Assembly (NCBI GenBank): GCA_003970805.2
Contig: CP051152.1
Span: 992,001-1,056,000, forward strand
Source: Undibacterium piscinae
GTDB lineage: Bacteria; Pseudomonadota; Gammaproteobacteria; Burkholderiales; Burkholderiaceae_D
DNA length: 64,000 nucleotides
Direction: 5' to 3'
In this document: positions 30,942-40,825 of the stretch, in pieces
Numbering within the stretch: the first letter of the stretch is position 1
Layout of the letters: the number at the start of each line of letters is the position of its first letter
Program-made: the position numbers and the translations under genes
The notes under the pieces: generated by a model
Told to the model about the DNA's origin: nothing
The model's input: the letters and a program-made list of their open reading frames with translations, nothing else
Databases searched by the model: none

Positions 30942-31760
30942 GTGACGAATACAACAGCCCAGATTGAAGCGCAACCGAAGTTGGTTGCGCTTTTTGCTTC
31001 AGATGTGCACCTTCACCCATCTCTGCCACGCACTACTGAATTTTTCTTTGAGTTCCTAAGGATGCAAGCCCACTTGGCCGAGCAACTCTATTTGCTAGGG
31101 GATTTATTCGAATATTGGGCTGGTGACGATGACATGGAGACCGCTTATCATCAACAAGTCATCGCAGAGTTAAAATCTGTCAGCAATGCAGGCACAGGCC
31201 TTTTCTGGATGGCGGGCAACCGCGACTTTCTGGTTGGTGAGCGCTTCGCCAAGGCAATCGGCGCTGAACTATTAGGGGATATTTACACAGCTAATATTGC
31301 TGGCCACGCTATCACCATGACTCATGGCGACGCTCAATGTACGGATGATACCGGCTATATGCAGTTTCGCGCCATGGTCAGGCAAACAGGATGGCAGGAA
31401 CAGTTCTTACTGCTGCCGCTGACAGAACGCAAAACAATTATTGAAGGTTTGCGTAAAGGTAGCAAAATGGAGCAAAAGGAAAAGACCGCAGCCATTATGG
31501 ATGTCAATCCTGAAGCGATTAAGCAGCTCTTTCTCGACCATCATGCAGATACTTTAATTCACGGCCACACTCACAGGCCGGCAAGACACCAGCATGCAGA
31601 GGGCTTGCGCTATGTATTACCTGACTGGGAATGCGACATAGCACCTGAGGAAATGCGTGGCGGTTGGTTAGCCATATATGAAAATGGGGAAATCATATTT
31701 CACCATTTAAACGGGGACACCAGTTCTTCGTTCACCCCTCAAATAAATACCCCTCCCTAG
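30942..31760 (+). CDS. lpxH: UDP-2,3-diacylglucosamine diphosphatase LpxH
   Basis: 272-aa metallophosphoesterase of lipid A synthesis that makes lipid X. Metal-binding motifs in order: FASDVHLHPSLPRT, LLGDLFEYWAGDD, MAGNRDFLVG, THGDAQCTDD and HGHTHRPARH. The start is a GTG at 30942. It is slightly longer than E. coli LpxH because of an N-terminal extension of about 18 residues. Last gene of the plus-strand run; converges with cysE. Confidence 0.93.
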   Translation: MTNTTAQIEAQPKLVALFASDVHLHPSLPRTTEFFFEFLRMQAHLAEQLYLLGDLFEYWAGDDDMETAYHQQVIAELKSVSNAGTGLFWMAGNRDFLVGERFAKAIGAELLGDIYTANIAGHAITMTHGDAQCTDDTGYMQFRAMVRQTGWQEQFLLLPLTERKTIIEGLRKGSKMEQKEKTAAIMDVNPEAIKQLFLDHHADTLIHGHTHRPARHQHAEGLRYVLPDWECDIAPEEMRGGWLAIYENGEIIFHHLNGDTSSSFTPQINTPP

Positions 31761-31841
31761 TATTTTTTCAACACATAGATACAGCTTGCCCGATCAGCCT
31801 AAATTAAATCAAATCCAGGGGAGTATAGAGCCATAAACAAA

Positions 31842-32591
31842 TTAATCGACGAGACTATTAATTTGATCCGGATAGAGTTTATTTGCTTCCAGTTGTTTTT
31901 CACAAATAATTCCGGCGCCAGAAATCGCCGCGGTCAGCTTATCGATCTGCTCTTGCTGCGATACCGCATGATCAATTAACTTATGCAATACTTTAGAGAT
32001 GGGATCATCACCACTAGCCGTAACTCCATAAGCACTAAATCGCTGCGCAGCCTCAGAACCGCTCGCCAGAGTTTTGTCTTTTTGAACTATGTGCGCGGGA
32101 TTGCCAACCGCCGTAGCACCGGCAGGAACCGGCTTGACCACCACGGAGTTCGATCCTATCTTAGCTCCAGCACCGATAGTGAAGCCACCTAGCACCTGCG
32201 CGCCGGCACCAACGATTACTCCCGCTTCCAAGGTAGGATGGCGCTTTGCCCCCTTAGACAGTGAAGTTCCACCCAAGGTGACGCCCTGATAAATAGTGCA
32301 ATCATCGCCAATCTCTGCCGTTTCTCCGATCACCACACCAAAACCATGGTCGATAAAAACCCTGCGGCCTATGCTGGCACCAGGGTGTATTTCGATACCG
32401 GTGAGAATACGCGCCAAATACGAAATAAAGCGCCCTAGCCATTTCAAGCCGTGAGTCCAGCACCACTTCGCCCACTCATGCATCACAATCGCATGCAGGC
32501 CAGGATAGCAAGTGAGAACTTCCCATCCGTTGCGGGCAGCAGGATCCCGTTGAATAATGCTGACAATATCTTCGCGTAAGTCGCTAAACAT
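31842..32591 (-). CDS. cysE: Serine O-acetyltransferase CysE
   Basis: 249-aa CysE, which makes O-acetylserine for cysteine synthesis. It has the N-terminal helical part ([20 protein letters not shown]), then the left-handed beta-helix of hexapeptide repeats with [20 protein letters not shown] and [16 protein letters not shown]. The C-terminal tail is longer than in EpsC-type enzymes. Convergent with lpxH and followed upstream by rlmB on the same strand. Confidence 0.94.
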   Translation of the reverse strand: MFSDLREDIVSIIQRDPAARNGWEVLTCYPGLHAIVMHEWAKWCWTHGLKWLGRFISYLARILTGIEIHPGASIGRRVFIDHGFGVVIGETAEIGDDCTIYQGVTLGGTSLSKGAKRHPTLEAGVIVGAGAQVLGGFTIGAGAKIGSNSVVVKPVPAGATAVGNPAHIVQKDKTLASGSEAAQRFSAYGVTASGDDPISKVLHKLIDHAVSQQEQIDKLTAAISGAGIICEKQLEANKLYPDQINSLVD

Positions 32592-32774
32592 GAAAAACCA
32601 AAGAAAAAAGAAGGGATGACTATCTTAGCTCGTTAGCTGAAAGCTTGCAGGCCTTCAGTCATTTAGAGCATATGCGGCAGTAATTCCCACTCTTCAATGC
32701 CAACACTAAAGGACATTGAGCAAAGTTCACATCAAAATGATGAATTTGCAAAAGCGGGAATACCAATTATAGAA

Positions 32775-33515
32775 TTAGACGCGAGCCAAACGTTGCCTAC
32801 GGGCCTCGTACAGGCAGACTCCAGATGCTACAGAAACATTGAGACTCTCAACCGATCCGAACATAGGAATCTGCACCAAAACGTCACAAGTGTCCCTTGT
32901 CAAACGGCGCATACCCTCACCCTCGGATCCCATCACGATGGCAATGCCACCACTGTAATCTACGTCATACAGCGTCTTTTCAACGTCATCCGATGTACCG
33001 ACCAACATGATGTCACGCTCTTTCAATTCACGCAAAGTACGCGCCAAATTCGTGACCGTGATGTAAGGAACAGTTTCCGCTGCACCACTAGCAACTTTTG
33101 CCGCAGTCGCATTCAAACCAACAGCCCTATCCTTAGGAGCGATCACTGCATGCGCACCGACACCATCAGCAACACGCAGGCAAGCACCTAAATTGTGTGG
33201 ATCGGTAATCCCATCCAAGACCAATAGCAACGGAGGGCCTTCTATTGCATCGAGTAACTCATCAAGATTGCGTGCCAGCGATAACTCTCCCGCTTTTGCC
33301 ACCACGCCTTGATGACGCCGTGTGCCGACGATATTCGACAGACGTTGATCATCGGTTGGAATAACCCGAACGCCAGCCGATTTTGCCGCATGTATCAAGT
33401 CTTGCATGCGTCGATCGGAGCGTCCGCTATCAACATAGATCTCTTCAACTGTGGATGCTTCATGACGAATACGCGAGGTAACCGCATGGAAACCGAAAAT
33501 CATTTTACTTTTCAT
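32775..33515 (-). CDS. rlmB: 23S rRNA (guanosine-2251-2'-O)-methyltransferase RlmB
   Basis: 246-aa SPOUT methyltransferase: N-terminal substrate-binding domain (about residues 1-80) and knot domain with [18 protein letters not shown] (about 100-117), [12 protein letters not shown] (about 193-204) and the terminal [16 protein letters not shown] (about 213-228). It methylates G2251 in the peptidyl-transferase P loop. Downstream of rnr, the same pairing as in enterobacteria. Confidence 0.94.
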   Translation of the reverse strand: MKSKMIFGFHAVTSRIRHEASTVEEIYVDSGRSDRRMQDLIHAAKSAGVRVIPTDDQRLSNIVGTRRHQGVVAKAGELSLARNLDELLDAIEGPPLLLVLDGITDPHNLGACLRVADGVGAHAVIAPKDRAVGLNATAAKVASGAAETVPYITVTNLARTLRELKERDIMLVGTSDDVEKTLYDVDYSGGIAIVMGSEGEGMRRLTRDTCDVLVQIPMFGSVESLNVSVASGVCLYEARRQRLARV

Positions 33516-33586
33516 AATTACTTTTCATTCTTGTTTTAACTTGCTTTACAGCCGCTTCACGCCAAGCCTCAAATCACGGGCTAAAC

Positions 33587-36058
33587 TTAGCGCTTTTTCT
33601 TTGTTGCCCTGGCATTTCTTGATGTCCGCTCCGGACGCACAACCGAACTCTCCGCTTTGCCACGACCCGCTTTGACTGAGGCGGGCGCTACCCTGGCGGT
33701 TCGATCCGAGGTTGATTTAGTTGTCGCCTTAGCCGATTTTCCCGCAGTTTTTCCGTGTGATGTTTTCGCGCTTTTCGCCCGGTCATTATCAGCAATCCGC
33801 TCGCGATCCAAGACTTTCGCACCTTTGGCTGATGAGTCCTGAACCATCGCCAAATCAATCTTCCGCGCATCAAGATCAACCCGACTGACCTGCACCTTAA
33901 CCCTATCAGTCAACTGATACCGCTTACCCGTACGCTCGCCGCGTAATTCATGCCTTGCGTCATCGAACTGAAAGTAATCGGCACCGAGTTCCGTGATGTG
34001 CACCAAGCCCTCAATATAGATATCATCAAGCTGAACAAATATACCGAATTGAGTTACTGCGGAAATTGTGCCGGAAAACTCTTCGCCTAATTTATTCTTA
34101 ATGAAATAGCACTTCAGCCATGCTTCAACATCCCGCGAAGCTTCGTCAGCACGTCGCTCATTCGCCGAACAATGCGTACCCAGTGCATCCCAAATCGTTA
34201 AATCTTTTTCTAATTTTTTCTTACCTGCAGCCTTATCCAGTACCTGCTGTTTACGCGCCGAATTAGAGATAGCAGTATTGAGCAAGCTCGTATCGATGCC
34301 TTTAGGCTCATACTTTTTACCCAGAAGGATAGCCTTGATCGCACGATGCGTCAGTAAATCAGGATAGCGCCGGATCGGACTTGTGAAGTGCGCATAGGCT
34401 TCATACGACAAGCCAAAATGGCCAATATTATCCGGGCTGTACACCGCTTGCTGCATAGATCTTAACAGCATAGTTTGCAGTAACGGGGCATCAGGTCGCC
34501 CCTTCACCTTAAGCATCAGCTCTGCATAATCGGATGCGGAAGGCTTGTCGCCACCACTCAGATTCAACCCAACCTGTTTCAGGAAATTTCTCACCTGAGT
34601 CAGTTTTTCCTTCGTTGGGCTGGCATGGATACGATACGTGCCAGGGTGCTTGTATTCCTTCAGCAAATCAGCGGCGCAGACATTGGCCGCCAGCATGCAT
34701 TCTTCAATTAACTTGTGCGCATCATTACGCGTACGCGGCAAAATCTTTTCAATTTTCCCTGCGGCATTGCAAACGATGTAGGTTTCAGTGGTTTCAAAAT
34801 CAATCGCACCACGTAAGTGGCGCGCTTTCAGAAGCGCCTGGAAGCACTCATACAAATGCTGGAGATGAGGGACTAAAGTCGCGCGTTTAGCGGCCTCAGG
34901 TCCTTTGGTGTTGCCCAGGATCGCAGCCACCTCAGTATAAGTAAATCTTGCGGCCGAATGAATCACCGCCGGATAAAACTGATACGCAGTAACTTCGCCA
35001 TCTTGCGTAATTACCATATCACATACCAATGTCAGACGATCGACATCGGGATTAAGCGAACACAAGCCGTTCGATAATTTTTCCGGCAGCATAGGGATAA
35101 CCCGGCGCGGAAAATAGACCGAGGTGCTACGCAATAAGGCGTCCGCATCCAAGGCATCATTCGGTTTGACGTAATGGCTGACGTCTGCGATCGCCACAAT
35201 CAGCCTATGCCCTTTACTGCGTCCGATTTTTACTGGCTCACAATAGACGGCATCATCAAAATCACGTGCATCTTCACCATCTATGGTCACTAAAGGAATA
35301 TCGCGCAGATCGACTCTATCATGGAGATCCGCAGGCTTTACTTCGCCAGGCAATTTAGCTGCAGCCTTCTTGGCTGGCTCGGAAAATTCATGAGGCACGC
35401 CGAATTTTCTCACTGCGATTTCGATCTCCATTCCAGGATCATCAACATCACCGAGAATTTCAACAATTTTTCCGACTGCCTGCGAATACTTAGTGGGCTG
35501 TTCAATCAGGGCGACGCTTACAATCTGACCCGATTTCGCTTTACCAGGAGAACCTGCCAGAATAATGTCCTGGCTAAATCGATTATCTTCAGGCGCAACT
35601 ATCCAAGCACCGTTTTCATTGAGCAGGCGTCCAATTACATGGGTATTGGCACGCTCGAGAATCTCAACTATCCCGCCTTCCAGCCGTCCGCGACGATCCG
35701 TACCCACCACCCGTGCTGAGACCCGATCTCCATGCAACACCCTTTGCATTTCGCGCTCAGGCAAATACAAATCTTCACTACCGTCATCAGGCGTCAGGAA
35801 GCCATAACCATCACGATGACTATTAACACGTCCCGAAATAAAATTACTCTGATTCGCCAGCGCGTAAACACCAGACTTATCTTGCTTTAGCTGACCATCT
35901 CGCTCCATCGCGTTAAGGCGCCTTACCATACCATCAAGTTCGTCTGGTTTTACGCCCAATGCGGCAGCAATCGTCTCCACATTCTGTTGACTCTTAGAAG
36001 TACGCAGGATGCCGAGAATTTCCTCACGGCTAGGGATTGGGTAGGAATGTTTATTCAA
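33587..36058 (-). CDS. rnr: Ribonuclease R
   Basis: About 823-aa 3'-5' exoribonuclease. A winged-helix domain (about residues 10-65) is followed by two OB cold-shock domains, the RNB catalytic domain with IDGEDARDFDDAVYCEP (about 257-273) and LPEKLSNGLCSLNPDVDRLT, an S1 domain (GTISAVTQFGIFVQLDD) and a Lys/Ala/Ser-rich tail of about 90 residues. It degrades structured RNA and acts in rRNA quality control. The start is uncertain: a TTG at 36058 gives the family N-terminus NKHSYPIPSREEIL, while an upstream in-frame start at 36136 adds a non-conserved leader. Confidence 0.93.
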   Translation of the reverse strand: MNKHSYPIPSREEILGILRTSKSQQNVETIAAALGVKPDELDGMVRRLNAMERDGQLKQDKSGVYALANQSNFISGRVNSHRDGYGFLTPDDGSEDLYLPEREMQRVLHGDRVSARVVGTDRRGRLEGGIVEILERANTHVIGRLLNENGAWIVAPEDNRFSQDIILAGSPGKAKSGQIVSVALIEQPTKYSQAVGKIVEILGDVDDPGMEIEIAVRKFGVPHEFSEPAKKAAAKLPGEVKPADLHDRVDLRDIPLVTIDGEDARDFDDAVYCEPVKIGRSKGHRLIVAIADVSHYVKPNDALDADALLRSTSVYFPRRVIPMLPEKLSNGLCSLNPDVDRLTLVCDMVITQDGEVTAYQFYPAVIHSAARFTYTEVAAILGNTKGPEAAKRATLVPHLQHLYECFQALLKARHLRGAIDFETTETYIVCNAAGKIEKILPRTRNDAHKLIEECMLAANVCAADLLKEYKHPGTYRIHASPTKEKLTQVRNFLKQVGLNLSGGDKPSASDYAELMLKVKGRPDAPLLQTMLLRSMQQAVYSPDNIGHFGLSYEAYAHFTSPIRRYPDLLTHRAIKAILLGKKYEPKGIDTSLLNTAISNSARKQQVLDKAAGKKKLEKDLTIWDALGTHCSANERRADEASRDVEAWLKCYFIKNKLGEEFSGTISAVTQFGIFVQLDDIYIEGLVHITELGADYFQFDDARHELRGERTGKRYQLTDRVKVQVSRVDLDARKIDLAMVQDSSAKGAKVLDRERIADNDRAKSAKTSHGKTAGKSAKATTKSTSDRTARVAPASVKAGRGKAESSVVRPERTSRNARATKKKR

Positions 36059-36240
36059 GAGTCTAGTGTCTTTTCTATTGTAAATACTGATTGCCAACGC
36101 CGTCGCGCCAACTCCCCGTAGTTTACCGGAGAGCACGATAATTTCCTAACTTTACAACGATAATTATTATTCAATAATGGCCCAACCTCAGCAAACCCAT
36201 TGACTTCATTCCCACATAGTCTATAATAAGCGTCTTCGTT

Positions 36241-36325
36241 GCCCACGTGGCGGAATTGGTAGACGCGCATGGTTCAGGTCCATGTGCCTTCGGGTGTGGG
36301 GGTTCGAGTCCCTCCGTGGGCACCA
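36241..36325 (+). tRNA. tRNA-Leu (anticodon CAG), copy 1
   Basis: 85-nt class II tRNA. The acceptor stem gcccacg pairs with cgtgggc, the discriminator is A, and CCA is encoded. The anticodon loop ttCAGgt has the anticodon at 36275-36277, reading CUG. The variable arm and T-loop ggttcgagtcc are normal. Followed by its own terminator. Identical to copy 2 at 36511. Confidence 0.97.
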
Positions 36326-36336
36326 GCAGTTTTGAA

Positions 36337-36364
36337 AGCCCGTTGATTCGTCAACGGGCTTTTT
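36337..36364 (+). terminator. Terminator of the first tRNA-Leu gene
   Basis: 10-bp perfect stem agcccgttga/tcaacgggct with a TTCG tetraloop, followed by TTTT. It starts 12 bp after the tRNA CCA end. Confidence 0.88.
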
Positions 36365-36510
36365 CATTTGAAGAATCATTTTACATGCAATTCAATTCCA
36401 GCGTCACGCGACGCCAGCCCAACTAGATAATCTCAAACTATCTATTTTCGTATTTGCATGCATTTAATTCTCCGCAATTGCCGCGAATAATATATAATTT
36501 TGCCTTCGCT

Positions 36511-36595
36511 GCCCACGTGGCGGAATTGGTAGACGCGCATGGTTCAGGTCCATGTGCCTTCGGGTGTGGGGGTTCGAGTCCCTCCGTGGGCACCA
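36511..36595 (+). tRNA. tRNA-Leu (anticodon CAG), copy 2
   Basis: Same 85 nt as copy 1, with the anticodon at 36545-36547 and encoded CCA. It lies 270 bp downstream of copy 1 with its own upstream sequence, so it probably has its own promoter. Confidence 0.97.
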
Positions 36596-36606
36596 GCAGT
36601 TTTGAA

Positions 36607-36634
36607 AGCCCGTTGATTAGTCAACGGGCTTTTT
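36607..36634 (+). terminator. Terminator of the second tRNA-Leu gene
   Basis: Same 10-bp stem as after copy 1, with loop TTAG in place of TTCG, followed by TTTTT. Confidence 0.88.
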
Positions 36635-36714
36635 GCATTGGCGATCAAGATCCATACACTCAAACACCAAAATAGCTAAAAGCTATTTACCAATACAATC
36701 CCAAATAAACACCT

Positions 36715-36752
36715 CATAAAAAAGGGAGCAATTTTGAATTGCTCCCTTTTTT
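36715..36752. terminator. Bidirectional terminator between tRNA-Leu and the phosphoribosyltransferase
   Basis: Perfect 13-bp stem (36721-36733 with 36737-36749) with a 3-nt loop, flanked by A residues on the left and T residues on the right. It lies 9 bp beyond the stop of the minus-strand phosphoribosyltransferase and should end that operon. Confidence 0.9.
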
Positions 36753-36760
36753 ATCGAACT

Positions 36761-37300
36761 TTAGTTCTCGCCTTTTTTTAACCAAGCGCTTAGCTGATGC
36801 GGACGAATACTATCGTAAGTTTCAAACGGTTGATGTATCCACGGATTACTATCCAGATAATCAAGATAGTAATCAGGCCTTATCGAAGAACAGGCCTTAC
36901 ACCATATAACCGCGGACTTTACCTCGGTAACCGAAGGGAAATTTTCTCGCAAATGATGCAAAACTTTTTCCAGGGTTATACCGGAATCAACCAGATCATC
37001 GACCACCAACACACGACCTTGCAAACTACCTTTGGTCATAGAAATATACTTACCTATATCCAAGGCGCCCTGCAGCGTCCCCGACTCTTCCCGGTATGAA
37101 CTCGTCGACAAAATCGCCAACGGGACATCAAAGATGCGGGAAAAAATATCGCCTGGCCGTAAACCGCCACGCGCCAGGCATAAAACCTGGTCAAATTTCC
37201 AGCCAGATTCATGCACTTTTAATGCAAGTTGCTCTACGGAACGATGATAATCATCCCAAGAAACCCAAAGATCTTTGTCTGTCGAAATAGGTGTATTCAT
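36761..37300 (-). CDS. Phosphoribosyltransferase family protein (purine type)
   Basis: 179-aa type I phosphoribosyltransferase. The PRPP-binding loop is VLVVDDLVDSGITLEKV (about residues 96-112) and CLARGGLRPGD lies near 42-52. It resembles xanthine/hypoxanthine-type enzymes of purine salvage, and it follows purA in the same direction after about 22 bp, which supports a purine role. The exact base specificity cannot be read from sequence. Confidence 0.85.
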   Translation of the reverse strand: MNTPISTDKDLWVSWDDYHRSVEQLALKVHESGWKFDQVLCLARGGLRPGDIFSRIFDVPLAILSTSSYREESGTLQGALDIGKYISMTKGSLQGRVLVVDDLVDSGITLEKVLHHLRENFPSVTEVKSAVIWCKACSSIRPDYYLDYLDSNPWIHQPFETYDSIRPHQLSAWLKKGEN

Positions 37301-37322
37301 TTTAAAACTTTTCTAATATCAA

Positions 37323-38639
<1,317 letters not shown>

Positions 38640-39792
38640 TTAACCTACATTATTAAGAATCCACTGACCATCATCAAACTTGATTACCCTATTGCAATCA
38701 AATTCGTCCTGTTCGTTTTTATGCCCAGGCAAGCCTTGTATAACAACTTCACCTGACTTACGCAATGCATCAATTTTTTGCCGCAACTGCGGATCTTGAC
38801 TCCATGGTGCAAAAAATAGCGTCTTTGCGCTCTGCTGATGGCATAAGACGCGCCAACTCACGCAAGTCCAAAGAAAACCCTGTAGCAGGCCTAGCTCGCC
38901 CAAATGCCTCACCGACATGATCGTAGCGCCCACCGCGCGCAACCGCATTTGGTAAGCCAGGAACAAAGGCGCTAAACATCACGCCGCTGTGATAGTGATA
39001 ACCCCGTAAATCCGCAAGATCAATTGTCACTAAGGCATTACCTGCCAACTTAACCAAATACTCTAATTCATCTAGCGCCGCTGCAATTCCACCTAATTGA
39101 GGCAAGATATTACGAGCTCGCGCTATCACCGTAATGTCACCATAGAGATTAGGCAAATCCAGTAAAGCTTTCCGGACCACGGGATCGAAATCCTTAGAAA
39201 TCATCTGCAAAGCTGGCACATCTTTCGACTCAAGCAAAGAATATAAACAGGCTTCATGTTTCTTCGCAATTGGATCGCTATCCAACAAAGCCCGTAAAAC
39301 TCCAACGTGACACAAATCCAGTCGAACTTCAGATATATTAGCACTAGCAAGCGCCGCCAGAATCAATTCCTGGATTTCGGCATCTGCTTCCAGGCCCGCG
39401 TGCCCGTAAATTTCCGCTCCAATTTGTATCGGTTCACGGGTAGCATGCAAACCTGATGGACGCGTACGTAGCACACTGCCGGCATAACATAATCGAGTCA
39501 CAGAAGCGCGATTGAGCAAATGTGCATCTATCCTCGCGACCTGAGTAGTCATATCGGCACGAACACCCATAGTGCGACCAGATATTTGATCAACCAGCTT
39601 GAAGGTTTTCAAATCCATATCTTGACCTGCACCAGCCAACAAAGATTCTATGTACTCCAGCAATGGCGGCATGACAAGTTCATAACCGTAGCGCCGGAAA
39701 TTATCCAGCAATACACGCCGCAACTCTTCTATCTTACGAGCCTCCGAAGGCAAAACGTCGGCAATATTTTCAGGCAAAAGCCAATTTGGCAT
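38640..39792 (-). pseudogene. hisZ: ATP phosphoribosyltransferase regulatory subunit HisZ, single frameshift
   Basis: HisZ is a catalytically inactive HisRS-like protein that pairs with short HisG in the first step of histidine synthesis. The first about 325 codons are intact ([15 protein letters not shown] start, [22 protein letters not shown] near 305). The frame then breaks at an A6 run (38811-38816, plus strand). With five, the protein continues [17 protein letters not shown] to the stop just before purA. The corrected length is 1152 nt, 383 aa, exactly normal. As sequenced it ends 15 codons after the break. Confidence 0.9.
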
Positions 39793-39856
39793 GAGATTAA
39801 ATTCAAAAAACGGTTAGTAAGAAATCCGCGATTAAAAATTCCGGATTAAACGTGAC

Positions 39857-39904
39857 AAACGTAGGTTGACTGCAACTCAAATGAATTGCAGTCAACCTAC
39901 GTTT
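39857..39904. repeat. Perfect 19-bp inverted repeat between hflC and hisZ
   Basis: Arms at 39857-39875 and 39886-39904 are exact reverse complements separated by 10 nt. In the hflC-hisZ transcript this forms a very stable hairpin. It is not followed by a T run on either strand, so it is not a classical terminator. An RNA-stability or partial-attenuation element within the operon is more likely. Confidence 0.85.
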
Positions 39905-39922
39905 CAATCTACTCAATAAAAA

Positions 39923-40825
39923 TTACTTAGTTTTTCCTGTTGAACTTGAGGATCCCGCCATCCCAGGAGTTTTAAAATACTTAAAAAACTCCGAATTCGG
40001 ATCCACAAGCAAAATATCATTTCTTGTTTTAAAGCTGGAACGGTAAGCCTCAAGACTGCGATAAAATTTATAAAATTCAGGATTTTGTCCAAACGCCTGA
40101 GCATAAATCTGAGAAGCTTGCGCATCGCCAACACCACGAGTCTGCTCAGCTTCACGATATGCTTCAGCAAGAATAACGATACGCTGCTTATCAGCATCTG
40201 CCCGGATTTTCTCAGAATCAGCAAAACCCGTAGACCGCAATTCATTTGCAACACGCATACGCTCGGACTTCATTCGATCATAAACAGAGTTATTAATTTG
40301 CTCTACGTAATCAACACGCTTTAATCGGACATCGACGATTTCAACACCAATTTGTCGCGCCTCTTCAGTCACTTTACTTCGAATCGCTTGCATAACCTTA
40401 TCTCGCTCACCGGAGATTACGTCACGAACCGTTCGCTTGGTAATTTCGTCATTCAAAGCCGCCTTAACAATTTGCGACATACGATCACGAGCCCGTCCTT
40501 CATCTCCGCCAAAACTAACGAAATACAATTTCGGCTCAACAATATGCCATTTTACATAAGTGTCGACCAAAATATTTTTCTTTTCGGCAGTGATGAATCT
40601 ATCAGCCTCAGGCGACTCAATAGTGAGTATCCTCTTATCCAAAAACATCACATTCTGAAACGGAGGGGGCAACTTAAAATGAAGACCCGGCTCACTGATC
40701 ACCGACTTAACCTCACCCAACGCAAACACAATTGCATGAGAGCGCTGATCGACCACGAAAATAGTAGAGGACAATGCAAACAAAATAAGTACGGCAGCAA
40801 CAATGGAGGAAGTAAATTTATTCAT
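39923..40825 (-). CDS. hflC: Modulator of FtsH protease HflC
   Basis: 300-aa SPFH/prohibitin-family membrane protein. One N-terminal TM segment (about residues 7-26) is followed by the SPFH domain in the periplasm (AIVFALGEVKSVISEPGLHFKLP) and a coiled-coil Ala/Glu-rich part (AEAYREAEQTRGVGDAQAS). It forms the HflKC cage around FtsH. The start overlaps the hflK stop by 1 bp (TAATG). Confidence 0.95.
   Translation of the reverse strand: MNKFTSSIVAAVLILFALSSTIFVVDQRSHAIVFALGEVKSVISEPGLHFKLPPPFQNVMFLDKRILTIESPEADRFITAEKKNILVDTYVKWHIVEPKLYFVSFGGDEGRARDRMSQIVKAALNDEITKRTVRDVISGERDKVMQAIRSKVTEEARQIGVEIVDVRLKRVDYVEQINNSVYDRMKSERMRVANELRSTGFADSEKIRADADKQRIVILAEAYREAEQTRGVGDAQASQIYAQAFGQNPEFYKFYRSLEAYRSSFKTRNDILLVDPNSEFFKYFKTPGMAGSSSSTGKTK

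Larger units (their letters stand above)
36241..36634 (+). repeat. Tandem duplication of a tRNA-Leu/terminator unit
   Basis: The segments 36241-36364 and 36511-36634 are direct repeats of about 124 bp that differ at one base in the terminator loop. The DNA between them is unrelated. The near identity implies a recent duplication or gene conversion. Confidence 0.9.

Noticed and set aside
36241..36634. Direct repeats as a CRISPR or attachment-site pair
   Set aside because: Only two copies, fully explained by duplicated tRNA-Leu genes; no integrase or spacer array nearby.
39913..40254. Second minus-strand frame inside hflC
   Set aside because: Overlaps intact hflC and lacks family resemblance; a frame shadow.
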